Positions 39,901 to 54,900 of a DNA stretch of 64,000 nt are shown here, piece after piece. The position numbers and the translations under genes are program-made. How positions within the stretch are numbered: position 1 is the first letter of the stretch; the number at the start of each line of letters is the position of its first letter. Source of the DNA: Trileptium ribeirensis (taxonomy: Eukaryota > Nematoda > Enoplea > Enoplida > Thoracostomopsidae); contig JASANE010028021.1 of the NCBI GenBank assembly GCA_030248225.1, positions 1-64,000 of the forward strand. The letters run 5' to 3'. The notes under the pieces were generated by a model, which was given only the letters and a program-made list of their open reading frames with translations, made no database searches and was not told the DNA's origin.

Positions 39901-42900
39901 GGTCGTTTCCGAGCGTTCTGCTCAATTGTACAGCCTGCGGTTTTATATGTCATATATGTTTTCACTCACGGAGTTTCATATAACTTATTACCATGAGCAG
40001 ACAAAAAAAAAGGAAAGACTCCGTCAATACTGTTATACGACATAAATTTCGAAGTTAATTGCAAAGTGAATGGAATAGTATATGTGTATGCGTTCTGTAA
40101 ATAACCAAATTCACGGAAATTGCCTAGCCGCTGTGCTGATGTCATAGCGCGTGGGTTCGTCCAAAATTGTAGTGCGAAGCTCCCTTTTTGCTTTGGTTAG
40201 TGTCGCAAATAATTACTTAAAAACTAACGCAGTGCAGTAGTCTTGGAGTTGACACACTTATTGTTACTAATCACTTGGCCTTCTGAGCACAAACATATTC
40301 CTTGACTGCTACATTTAGCGCCACCGGTGCACGCTTGCGGAGCGTGGCACGATTCACCAGGCTTCTCTGAAATTTATAAGCGGAGTAAATATATCTATGT
40401 ATATTATGTCATAGATTATTCTCGGAATAAAGAGGCATGATTATATTCTTATTCGTAAGGGTACACAGTCAGTATAAAATTGACTTCAACTACCAACTAT
40501 AAAATAGGCGCTACATGCTCACATTCTAGTACTGGTCGACAATGATCTGTTTACTTATCTCAATATATATGCCACTAAATTTTTCAAAACTTCTGTGTAG
40601 ACGACATGGCATATTTGACAGCACTCAATTACCGTTGGGTCATTAAGATTTGGGGAAAGAATTATTTTAAGAGTGCAAACACAATGCTATGTGAAAAAAT
40701 ATTGCGCTATTGGGCTAAAAATAATAAGTTAGAACATCCTCATCTCAGTGTTAACAATTTGAAAGTGGTAACAAAGGCAGACGATAAAAATATTTTGTGC
40801 AGCTAGGGACATTTAATGATCCGCGTGATAGTTTATTTTAAACGCGGATTCAGCACTGGGAGACATAGAAAACTAACACAGTCGGTATTTTGAGAATAGA
40901 AATCATCTGACCATTCGCTGCTTAGTCATGCTTGACACCAAACGTTTGCACCATATACATAATCTCAATTACAAATTACAGTGCAATGCATATAGCTCGC
41001 CTACTGGGTCATACAATAAATTTTGAATTCGTATACAATGTTCAGAGGCGTAGCAAAAGGAGTCACACCAAATGAGCTACATTGCAGTTTCATGCGACCA
41101 TTGATTTTATGTATGGTGCAATGTTTGACATACATGCACCAGCGCCAAGAATCTATTTAGGATTGAAAAAGACGTAAGCAAACCATTGAGCAAACATGGA
41201 GCCGTTGCTCGGGCCTTAAGGAAAAAGCGAGTGAATAAACATCGTAAGTATAGCAATGCCCGACACGGCAAACCTTAGGTACCACGACACCTCATAATGT
41301 GATTTCGATTCATTTGGCACCAGTGGTCAAGAAAGGGTCAACAGCTAGGTATGTCTCTTACGATTCGAAAATTTCCATCCAAAACAAGATATATACAGAT
41401 ATATGTACTTATCATATGGACCACAAAATAAAATACATTCACTGTATGCCTGTTCATACACTGAACAGGTGTTTTTAATAAACAGTCAGGAGGGACAACA
41501 ATTGAAACGAAGAAGCTAAATAAGTGAGAAAGAAAAACCCACTTATATCCAATAAAACCACCCAGCTCATAGACTGAAAATTTATGAATTGTTTAGCTAA
41601 AACAATTCCATTCTAAAATACCGTGTTTTAATTATATTATAGTCGTCGCTTTAAATTTTAAAGCATTATTGCAGTACATTAAAGCTTCGGAAATGTCAAT
41701 GTTGTTAACAGGAGCAGTACTGCTTGTAAATAACTTTTAAGACGGTAAAAGCTGGCAAAGCAATTTTTCCATGCTACAAATTTCAAATGTACAGAGAGCT
41801 ACACTTACTAGTTCCCTGCACACAAGTCGAGTCCGATACTAGCATGCCTGGTGGACAAACGCACACATGATTTTGGCAAAAAGAATCATTGCCGCATACT
41901 TGTCCACTTTTTCCGCACGAGCCTCCAATCGGAACAGTTTCTGAAGCATGAAAATTATAACCACTTAAAAGTTATACATTGGCAGCCGATGCGCGACAAA
42001 TTCTATTTTATTCCTCTTTACTTTCGTCACCGTTCTTCATGGCGGTGGCATATATAGTAATTTTAGCTGTTTGAAGTTAAAATAAGTATTAAGTAAGCCG
42101 AGTACCTGTATTAAGCGGCTAAAAACGCACATATATTATTTTGATATTTCGGCAGAAGGCAACTGTTCTCACTGCATGCCGAGCCGATATACCGAGTATT
42201 ATATACCGAGTGGATTACTTATATATAATGACGTGGTGAACATGAAAAGCCCGGCCGGACCGGTTTTTAAGCGAATACCTATGAACATCTGATATTAACC
42301 CGAAACGTATGAACATTATTTGCAGCCGACAAGGCCGTTAGACTATGCTGTTAGTAGTTGTCGGTGGCTTTAAACGCGAAACTTCAACCTTTCCCGAAAC
42401 TCGTAAATGCCTAAGTTACAGCGATAGTTTTGTATTAGTCAACTCAACTGGATGATGCAATTACGAAAATATCGATTAGTGCCGAAGTTTCCAACAAAAA
42501 TTTTTTATGATTATTGGGATCATCTTTAGTACTGTAAATTTTCGAAAAAGATTTTTTGCTAAACGAATAATTTTATACGCCTTTCATAACGCATTGACGA
42601 ATTGAATTGAATCGATACAAAAAACGAAACACAGAAAATTCACGAAATTATCGCCGATATCTCGTTTCACGCAATCGCTTATTATTTTAACTCATGGCAA
42701 AATCGAGCATGTTTTGAACCATTCGATTCAGCACATTATGCTTACAATACTGTAAATTATCACACTTGTTATAACTTTTTTGCTACCAAGCAATAATCAA
42801 AGAAATCGGAAAAATCTTTTGGATGCAATACTACTCAGATGTCCATGTCGAGATAAAAAGCTTGGAACCCTTCCAGCATCTTAGTTTATAAAGTATCGTC

Positions 42901-45900
42901 ATAGATGGTCCAGATTTAGTTTTCAATTCCGTCTCATGTTCGTTACTGCATCAGTTTTTAGGCCAACTGTAGGACAAACCATAAGGGAATTTATCTATTG
43001 GCGTTATTACGTCAAAATGTTGCATTTACAGGTCTACAATGGATGACTAAACTGCAGCATGTTTTAGGAAATGAAAATCCCATTTTATATACCTTCTAGT
43101 GGAAATAATATACAGTCTTAGGCCCATGTCAACCTTAGTCGCCAAAGTATAATTCATGCCATGCCGTTCTTGATATACTAAGCCTTAGTCTTAGGCTAAG
43201 CTAAGTTTCCTATATGAACCATATACTAAGCCTAAGCCTAAGCAGGGGGTTGCTACCCCCCGAACCACCCGCTCTAAGCTGTTCTTTTTTCTAACGTTAT
43301 AACGTCCGGCCCCTAAAGTTGACATGGGCCCCGTATACTGTCTTATATAGAATATAAAAGCAAACACGCGCTGTAAATTAAAATGCGGAATGAAACAATC
43401 TTTATATATTATTAATGATATTCTTGCCATTCAGCAACTACATTTCACTAAAAATTTAAATATTAAATTTATAAAATGTTTTGACTGAGCGCCCTTGTTT
43501 AAATAATTATCAAAAGTTGAATAAATTATATTAACAGTTTACTATTTGATAATGAATACCGAACTCAGGCACATATGCGTAATGCAAATATAGTGATTGC
43601 GTGTGGACCATAACTGATAGTTCGAGACAATTTGCTACGCGGGGAAACATTGGCACCATGTTATTATGTCCGCCAATCATTCGTTTGAAAATTGGGTATA
43701 TGTGTGTAATTTGTTCATTGCTGCAGTGCTAACCCAAAACATTCGCTGGTAGCGCTTATTTAAGCTTATTTATCGTGCACAATATACACATTCTACACAT
43801 AATGCACATTATTGTATTAATACATATTATTGTAAGTTATGTAGATGCTCATTATATGCATGTCTTCCCCGTATGTTAAAAATTTCTATTCAAAACTTTG
43901 TGAATACGCCAATTATTGTATTTGACATATGTATAAACCAAATTTATTCTACACAAAATTAGATAAAAAAACTCATACGAATATCCAATTTGCAAACCGA
44001 TTCAACTTTCACCGTTCCTTTGGGACAAAGACACAAGCCATAGCTTGTGCAAACTGAGCCACCTTTGCAGTTGCTTTTTAAACTGCAATCGCCACCGATC
44101 GGTACTTGTTCATCTGAATATACAAATGGTGGTTAGTTATGAATACACCAAACCAAAAGCTCTTTCTTATTCTAACAAAAATTACCGCTGTTACAGCCCA
44201 ATAAGAATTATCTAAGTATTTTCGTGCCCTAAAATTACCTTTATTGCACACAAAAGAACGACCATAAACAAGCATAATATGGCAACAAAAAGGAATCTCA
44301 TATTACTATATATTAGCGATTATTCACATTTAAAGAATATGAGAATGCTGATGTCATTAAAAATTGGAAATTAGCGTAAGGTTAATTTATAAAGTAGCAG
44401 TGTTTTACACAGCACTATAGGTAAAACGTGGAAGCAAACTTTGAGCCAAAACTAAAATAAAACCTCATGCCAAAATCAAAGCTAACTGTTTAAGTTAAAT
44501 ATCATATAGTTTGGTTATTACGGACAGATGCTGAACGAAATCTGTGGGTTTTTAAATCCATTTTTTCATGAACCTAGCAATAGGGATCACTCTAAAAACT
44601 ATCAAACGTAAATCTTCAGTTCCATCTTCACGAAACTATAAGAAACGTCAATATTCTTTTAAATCACACCTGGCACGGTACTGGTCTCTGGCAAGCAGAT
44701 GCCAAGATCGTTTGAAATTTGATTTCCGGGACAAACGCAGATGTGAAGCAACGGATCGCACAATGCACCGCCCGTGCATTCAGTGCCAAAATCACATGGC
44801 GAGCCTGGCAGACCTGAAATTATAACCTGTAGTAATCACACAAGGTAGAATTTCACAAAGCGCAAAATCCGTCTAAACAAAATTACTAGTCTCACCTATT
44901 GTATATTATATCAATGATCGGCAATCATATATTCATGAAGAAAAGAAAAAACATTTTTGTCAAAACGTATCGTTGCCAAACTTGCTGATATATATAAGTG
45001 TTCATAGTAACTTATATTAATAATACTTCGTGAAAGAATACGTCAGCAAAAGCGATGTGCTAAAAGTGTCGGGAATTTATTGTAACATTTGACAGCAAAC
45101 AAATTAGTCGATCACGTTTTCTCCCAAACACAGTAAGTCGAACGCTGAATTTAGACCTTAAAAAGTTTTCTTTACCTAGGTCGTAAAAATATTGGTGTTT
45201 ATAAAACCATAGCCTAAAGTCTATCCGTATACGTCAAAACATAAAACCAGGTTCCACAGCAAAATCGAGCGGCTTACTTATGAAAATATAAATTCGATAA
45301 AAATTAAAGTTTGCATTAAACCGTTTTCACAAATTTTGGCATTTTAGTACCTATAGCTGTTAACCAGAGAATTTCGCACGATATCATCGCGCGATATTTG
45401 CACAAGAAAAGTGTACGCGAAGTTTTGTATGATTCAATTAGCGATTATGTCAAAATAACAACAATGGTGAAAGCACCTGAAGGGAACTCACGTAGAATAA
45501 TTAGTGTGCTACATTTCAGAGCTGCATTGTGCCTTTAACTGTATAAAAAATCGTCTTGATTGGTAATTTAGCAAGCGCAGAATTTCCTAGAGTTTTATTC
45601 TTGCTATCAACTTGTGATTAATAAAATTCAAGAAAATGTGAACATATTTTTTGTTTTATTTGTCGGATTCCCTAGCTATTAACATAAATACTGGACACCT
45701 CTGCCTGTGAATCCACAGGTACCGTAGAATTTTAATTTTAATGACACTTGAGCACATGAAGTAAAATTGTAAAACAAAAAGCAAAACCAAACTCGTCTTA
45801 ACTCTTAGCTAGCTAGGTAATAATTTACCAATAATGTTGGCCACAAAAAATAAAGCAGAATAGAATATTAAAATTCGTTTAAACCGTCGTTGTCGCAAAC

Positions 45901-48900
45901 TTCAGCTTTGATATTGAGGAAAGTAGTCAAAGGCACAACTGGGGTACATATCTTTGAGACAAAATAGTACAATGGATTATTCTTCTTTCCTATAAACCAG
46001 TGAGCCGGTACAAAAATGTTGTATTTTCCCCGAAGTTAGTGCACTAAAAGCCCAATGGTAGCTGTGAAAATAAAAATATTTTATATGCCGGATTTCATAG
46101 CTATTACAAAAATATAACTTAGAAAAATATATATGAAACCGGACAATCAAACGTATCAAAGTTGAAGGCTGCTTTTCAAATTGAATTTAGAAAACAATTT
46201 AAGGTATATATCTTATAAGTTAAACACCTTCTAATGTGTTACATGCGATATGTCGCATGAACCACTGTTGCGTTCAACATGCCGTATGTAGCATAGTTAC
46301 GTTCGACATGTCAAATTTTACGTTTGACACGTTACGTTTTACGTCCTGTTACGTTGCATATCATATGTAACTAGAATTTTAGAGTATATTGGCGGGATTA
46401 TTATGTGAACAAGCAATAAACAGGATACCAGTTTACAAAAACGGTGCCAAGCACCTGTTTTGATCAGTCTTATTTACATACTTAAAACTTAATATAAAAT
46501 CTTACAGCACATATCAAAATTCAATTTCTAAGCTGTCTAATTTTAGGGCTTCGAGCTATAGCGACGTACTGGACGCAACAGCTGCCAGAGAATTCTAACA
46601 TAGCCGCTAACTTATATTATTGAATCGAACATGTATTGGTGAGTATAACAAAATGGGATGATCGCCACGCCATTTCAAGCGGATCACCAGATAACACTTG
46701 TATGATTATTGTCTTTAATGGCCATGTCATCTACAAATGAGGGTCACACCAGCACGAAGTCTTGAAAGCCTCGAGGAGAAGGTTAAACTGAACCAATATT
46801 AGTTTGTCGTTGCAATTCAATAATTTTAATGTGAATAATTTAGTTTCAGAAATTGAAAGTATATTTCCATGTCTGCGTTATAAGTACTAAGCCATGGTAC
46901 TATCCGTTACATTTTATTTGGTTGCATATTTTGTAATACATATCATATTGTATATGTTGCTGAAAAACTATTGCTATATGTACATATTCATATTATATAA
47001 ATGTATGCATAATATACATATATATGTGTCCATTACAAATGTTCATGATGGACATAACTAGTCTATGAATAGCTTTCGAACTCATTCACCAAAAGCCAAG
47101 AAATAGCGATTCACAACGCTCACCCGACTTGCGACCAGAGTTCCATTTAACGCATCGTCCACCAACAACGGTATGACCAGTTGGACAGACACAAATACCA
47201 TCTCTACACTCAGAATTCCCAGTGCAATACGTTGATTCAATGCAAGATGAACCGGGCTTTACTAAAAGATAAATTGAATAGTGCAATTTTAAGTATTTCC
47301 GGCACAATATGACTCAATTCACACATGGATGGCATGCTGATTTCAGCATTTGTCATTTGATGTGTTTTTCATGAGCAGTTGTTATTCGCTTGCTTTGTGA
47401 TGTTTCTTCAATAACCGAGCGAGAGCTACTACTGAGATTTTTGTGTAAAAATTTGTAGGTAAGATAGCGTGAGATAATTATTAATATGGAACATGAAATA
47501 TACATGCACTAAATCAAGTTGTCAGCAGAACAACTGCTTAACTGTGATAACATGTACAACCGGGAAAATTTTTTTGAGGACCTATAATTGTTAAACATCA
47601 CTGAAACATCTACAAACCCAAAATATGCTTTCTGAAAAATCAGAAAGGTTATTGTGGAACGAAATATCCTAACAATATTGTAGCGTGTAATGTGTTTCAA
47701 CCTGCGGTTTCTAATCAGGGTGTTAGCAACCCACATTATGCTTCGACGCTTCTGAGAAATTGTTTTGCTTACTCTATATGGACTGATTTCCAAAATTTAA
47801 TGTCAAAATTAGCTTTCACATTTAGAGCTACATCGGAAACATCTAAAGTATTTTGTGAAGCCTATATGCAAACTACTGTTGAAATTGTGCTCTGATTTTT
47901 TTATTTTTGTATATATTTTCTCATTCGTTTCAAAAATACAACCAAAACCATTGTCTTACTATCCAGAAAAACGCTACGCTCTTTAAAAAAATCAATAAAA
48001 TACTAAAATCTCTTAAGTATTACTTATAACTTTATATATGTATTACTTTAAGCATGCAGTTATTTTCTACGGAGCATGTGTTTAAATATATTAGTCAGAC
48101 TACTTATGCGGCTGCTACGAAAACAATAATCCATATTTTGAACTATAATTGAGGTGCTTTTCAGTCTCGGACGTTGTCGGCTTCCACACTATTTACATGA
48201 AAAATTTAGCACGTATTTTGCTGTTAGCAAAGGCTCTATGTACTCGTTTTGAATTTCTAAAACATATTTCTTAAACACCCCGTATAATCATTTTATACAC
48301 ACCCTTATATTAAATAGTTTTTTGTGAACCATAATTTGCAGTTTCTTACAATATATAAAGCATGTATTACCACCATTGAAGTCGAATTTTGTGTACTGAT
48401 GCTGAAGTTCATGAAGAAAAGTTTTTGTTATTGTAATTTGTTTTAGCAGTGATTGTCAGCTACAGTCATTCATTTGTTCGATTTAACGAACGAATGATAC
48501 CTGATTAGTTGCGCTCTTACTGTAACCGCATTTTGGTTTTGCATCCACACTTTTTAATATGTAAACATTGACAACACTTAGTTGTGTAACCCAATTTGCA
48601 AGTTTGTGCCATGCAGACCCATTCTTGACTATATGTGACGTAATTATTACTTTGAGTGTCAATGTTTACGAACAAAAGCATTTCAACTCGCAAAAATTTA
48701 TAAATATTACTATTCATAATACCGATGATTGAATTATTATTTTGAGTGTCAATGTTTACGAACTAAAGCATTTCAACTCGCAAAAATTTATAAATATTAC
48801 TATTCATAATACCGATTGCTAACTGCAACGATTACCAAATGTTTTTCTGTGTACAGTATTTATATTATAATTGCTAATTTTAGTTACGAACATCAACCAT

Positions 48901-51900
48901 TATACTTACCTGACGGCCGAAGACCAGTTTTTGGATACGGTTTAGTACACAAACCATTATTTGCAGCCAAATTGTTTGGACACAAACAGCGACCGCTTTT
49001 GCAGATAGAGCCACCGCTACAGAGAGAAAAAAGATTGCATGCCGATCCAGGAGGTACTATAATACGATTTTTACCCACTGAATTGAGTTTATAACAGTTA
49101 TAACCATTTATGAAACTCAGTGAGATCTATATTTTATCATTTAAGATTAATGATATACGGCCTTAATACGCAAACCGTTAATAGCATTTTGATACTTGTA
49201 TTGAAGATATGCACTTATTCGTGATCTCTGTGCTCTTTGCAAACATAAGAAAGCACACTGACATTGACGAAGGAAGATATGACATTTTTCAGTATCTTAA
49301 AATATGTCTCTTCATGTAAGTCTTACAGTTTGATATGGTGGTTACAGAATCTCCCCTCAACGTTCTGACGGAATCAAGTTTCCTCATCTGTGACACAGTT
49401 TAAGTCATAGGGTGGTGTAGGGGAGTTAATGGTTTCTGGGAGGTGGGAGGGTGGGTGCGCTAGGATGAGGGGCGGTGGGTGAACTTTAGAAATTTTCGGG
49501 AACTTATAATTTTTCCCAATTCTTGTCAATTTTATCCAATTTTTGCTAAATGTTGCATCAATGTTTGCTACTTTGTGAAATTTTTGCCAGAATTTCTCCT
49601 TTCTCAATTTTTTCTCAAAATTTTCCGCCCACCTTCGACGCGCGGCGTGGGCCTTCAGAGGTAGAGGAGTGGCTTTAGGCGGCCGACCTTTAAGAGATGT
49701 AAACCCCTGGACGCCCCTATCAACTCTGTAAATTTTTACGCACACATTGATGATAATAACATTTTATGCAAAAATCTAAAGTGAACACAGCTGCAAACGG
49801 AGAGAACCTATATTTTGTCTAGCCTAAATGTAACACATTTACAATTTCTTAATAGGTTGAGATCAAACAACTGCATACATTATTGGTATATGCCAACGTG
49901 TTTTTCTAGATCTTCTTGCTCCTGAGATGTTAGATTTCGAAAATATCTATTAAGCGTTGTCAGATTCATATATGCAAAATATTTTTCCATTTCGCTACAT
50001 TTTTCGTCCAAATATTGACAGTCCAGTTCCTTAAACAACTTGTCATGACAAACTCGTTGCATATTAACCAAATGGATATTCTTGAGATAAGTTGAACTTC
50101 AAATTCACATCACAAGGTATCAGTAGATTCAGATATGTTGAAGATTTTGAAAGTCGCCGCCAGCTTTCACATAAATGATATGTGTCCTTATTCTACAACG
50201 CATTATCATTGTCATTAAACGCTCTTCGCATTACATATACTAACAAAGTTTTGTCCTATGCATATATTGCATTACTGCCATACCTTCTGGGATGGCGCCA
50301 GTATTGACACAAATATCGTTTTGAGATCCTTGTCCCAGCGGACATGCGCAGACATTATTTTCGCAAAACGACCCTCCGCCACATACAACACCACACTGTT
50401 TGCACGTCGACTTGCATGATGAGCCAGGAGGAACTGCAAATAATGTACAATTGCGGAAATGCAAATGTTATATAACAATGCCATAATCGTTTTGAATTTC
50501 TTTGTCCAGTGGATATACGGACACACGTAAACATTTTCGCAAATCTACTCTGCAAAAGACACTGATTGCACGCCAACTTGCATCACAAGCCAGGACGAAC
50601 TGTAAGTGATGTACAATTATGAAAATGATTATATACGCCAGAAATAGAATCGGGTCACCGCATTGCTGGATCACCGGCTCATTTCGGGGCACATCTGGGG
50701 CCGGGTCACTGGGTCACGGTGTGTGACCCAGTGATGACCCGGTCTGAATGAAAAACCAAAAGGGCTCTCCTCTATACTGTAGTCAACATAGCAGAGAAGT
50801 TGCTATTACTTTGTTCTTTGTTTGCTCAGCTCCCTCGCAGAAACACATTCTCCCAATCAAGAGAACGTAAGCCAAGCTCTGCGACAACGATTGCTCTAAA
50901 AACTCGCAATGAGAATCTGACCAGAAGGGCGGAAGGATGGTTGATTGCTGTAGGCGTGCTTTAATCGTCACGGTCATGACATCCAGCCCGAAAACACAAT
51001 TTAATGTCTTAAGCGAAACGACTTTAAAAAATCACAAAACGACTTTAAGCCAGAGGCAAATGGCTTACATGTCACTTGAACACATATTTTTGTTCATGAC
51101 TGTAAACTGTGGTTGCAGCGCTACCGAGAATACAATTATTGTAATTCATATGTAATAGCAGTCCAAAGCATATATTAAATATTTGCTGAAAATCATAACG
51201 CAGGAAATTTCTGGGAGGCATTAAAATTTTAGTTATCAAAAATTCAAACTAGAGCTCTGCAGAAAAATCTTAACATGTTTTCCCTAAATATTAACTTCAG
51301 TAAACTAGCTTCTAAAAAGTTACCAAATCAATTTGCAGGACGAAATGCAGTCGTTCGACTTACGTTGGAAACTTGTTGTAATGCAGTTTAAATTTGCAAC
51401 AATTTGGCCATTTGGACAGGCACATTTTCCGTTGAAACAGCTTGATCCCCCGCCGCAATCTGTTTTTCCAACGGCACATGGTGATCCAGGATTTGCTATA
51501 GCGAAAAAATATTAATGTGCATCCCAGGGATTTTTACAGCTGACACTGAATCAGGCACATAACTACGACGGAACGAAGAAGTGGCTTCGCCCCTACTCTA
51601 GCTCGAATCCACCAATACAATCAGGATTTGTTACATTTCGATTTTTCTAACAGCGAAATTTGACTTTTCCCTAGCTTAGTTTGTTGCAGGACTTCGTTGA
51701 ATGTTATTTATAAGCGTAACCCATATTTATAAATTATTATGTATTAACTTGTTGAACTCGTCAGTACCACAGACAGGTAAGCTGCTAACAGTCGCAAATT
51801 GGGACATCCCGCGCTTCTACAGAGTACTGGCAGGATGTCATTTTCATATCGCAGAAGCAGTTCGATCCTTGTTATTTGTTTATTTACCCTAAGTTTGCAC

Positions 51901-54900
51901 GCCCATTCTGTTAATGAATTGCTAGTGAAATAAATTCACAAACAAGCATACGATACGCGTCCAGTGGCAGTGGCCCCTATTGCCGTGCATATTTCAAAAT
52001 TTTGCTTTTGCCAAAAATGGGTTGTCCAGAAAAATATTAAATATACAAGTTCCGGATCATAGGCGTCCATAAGAGGTAGGAGATCTAAGGCTACGACACC
52101 CACAAGCCACATTTATCTTGTCCTGCTTTGGTCACTGTAATCGCTGGGAAATATTTGGAAAATTTCGTAAAATTTGGAGAATAATCCCAAGAAAATTGGG
52201 CAAAATTTTAACAAAAACATGGGAACCGTACTGTATATGATTACAGATAATTATAAGCTCAAACTGCCTGTAACGTCATTGGATATTATTCCGACTGTGA
52301 GGGTTCTATACAGCAGGCTAAACTTTAAGTGAACTCAGCGCATATAGATAGCTAGCACCTTTGAACAATGGTGGCGATTGTATTGGGTCAGAGTCGGAAA
52401 CCATTGCAGCATGTAGCGTTTTTCCAAAGATGAAACTATCGCAAGCTTCAATTTGTGGAATAATAATTTTAATTGCGACGTTCTAGTTATGGTCCTAGGG
52501 TGCTAGGATTACACCAAGCATGCAAATATGTCTGTGACCACGATAGCACACACTTTTTTCAATCCATGTTAAGTTTTCCCCTATAAGAAAAGGTGAAAAC
52601 TTGACGTAAACACCATAATACAAAATTTTAAACATTAGTTGTGGGCTTAGGCTAAGCTTAAGCTTAAATTTAGTCTCATACTTTGGCTTAGCGTTAGGCT
52701 CAAATAGATAAAACATCATATTATAGAAGTTTAGTTGTGAGCTCAGACTAAGCTTAAGCTTAGATTTAGGATCATACTAAGGCTTAGCCTCAGGCTTAGA
52801 TATACAAAACATCATAAGATCATTCGAGGGGGACACTTGGTACGATCGTTTTTTTATAATTTCTGTGACCAACTTTGCCTGAAACATGTATATTATAGTG
52901 ACTACACTTCTGAAAATTTTTAATGTCTCTAAACTGATTGCACTTCTGTGTAAAATTCTATTTTTAACATATTTTGTCAGTCCATACCAAAGTAACATAA
53001 AAACCTTATCTTATACAAAATACGTAGCACTAATTACCTAGTCTTGGCATCATCAGATATATAATAAGAATTTTAAATAATATTTAATAATATTTGATAT
53101 TTGATGGATATACGCACTGTATATGTATATTTAAATTATTACCACTGCATCCAAAATAAACCTGCGAATATTAAAACCCACAGGAACTACATGTGTCTAC
53201 ACACAATGTATACTCCGGTTTCCAAAATACTAGGCATTGCAACGAAAAACCGTTTTAAAAAATTACCAGTCATTCAACGAAAACTCCAGTTTTAAAACTA
53301 CTAGCTCCTGAAGGGAAATATTTTTTCCGAATTCCCAGGTAGTAAACCGAAAAATCCTTTTAAAAAAATTTCTGTTAAGGAAGCTACACAATAGCTGACA
53401 TTGGCATAATTGGCGTACATAATAGTGTTAAAAATGGATTCTCTAACTGTGCCTAGTATTTCATCCCTGAAAAACATGTGGCCTACTTGACATATCGATG
53501 TAACCTGTTGAGTCAGAGTAAAAGACCTTAATTAGTTTAAAATGATATTTGGTTCCGTTTTAATGGCAGTGTTTATAACAAGAGTCACGTAAACTGCCAT
53601 TCCTGTATTTTCTTCGACATGCCACATAATTTATGTACAAAACGAAATATTACTTACCCAGTCTATCGCTCTCAACGAAACATATCACAGTATGTGTAAC
53701 TGCGAGTGAAAATGTGTGAGAAATGAATCACGCCGCAACCAGAGGCATTTATATATTTTATCGCTGTGTTCTCTCACCTGTTTTGCCTTCTTGACGTACA
53801 GTGTCCGCATGGATACATTTGCCTTTGTGCGCCGCCATGCCATCTGGACAGACACAGTATGATTTCGAGCATATCGCACCACCGGAACACACAACGCCTG
53901 ACAGACACGGTTCACCAGGTTTCACTTCAAATATTGAACAATTTAGGTATTTTTAACGTTTTGCTAAACAGTTTGTTTAAAATCAATATATATATAATGT
54001 AATTATATTTGTTATTTTCACGATTTAAACGCCCGGATGATACAAAATGAAGCAATGCCAATACCCGATAAACGCTGTGCTCACCGACGTCGATTAGTTT
54101 AAAATACTAACGAGCTATTGCCGAAATTACCATATAAGTGAAGTGTAAAAAGAAAATATGTTTCCTATTTTATAACCAACTGTTACAGTCGAAGTATGAA
54201 TTCTATTATAAGAGGAGTTTTTATCATCAAACATTATTGTGTAAATTTTGATTTATGTTACAAAAGACACGTTTTTTTGATAATTCATTCATACAAACAA
54301 GCTGTTTGTGGCCATTGCCAGCGGAGCTAGGGAAATAGGAGTTGCAGCAGTTATTTTTGATAGATTGACATATGAAAATGTGATGCGAAAGTTACATATT
54401 TCTTTTGAAGAATTATCCACCATAAAAATTACAAACACTTGAAAATTCCATCTATGGAATTAGCAGTAGTGTATATAAATTCCGATCGTGATAATACCTG
54501 ATCCGAGATATCTAACGCACTGATTGTTGCCGATTACTTGACCTTCTGGACAAATGCATTGGCTATCTATGCATTGTGATCCGCCAGTGCAAACGCTGTT
54601 CGACGTACAAGGTGCTCCGGGCAAAACTGACAGCGCTAAACACATTAAATTTGTAAATAATGACATATCACCGTAAGTAAGTTGGAACATTGGCATTTAG
54701 CTTTTTCTCTAAAACAAAAGATCGTTTTAATATCTATATAACAATTATGTTACAAGCCGTTTGTACTATTTCTTTCTGTTCAAATTAATGCTTTTTAGTT
54801 GTCTTCGTGTCTTTCAGATGTGTGTCATATTTTGATACTTGGCATTGAATTACCAAATATGAACAAAATATATATTTTAATCCAAACTCTATCATTCTTT

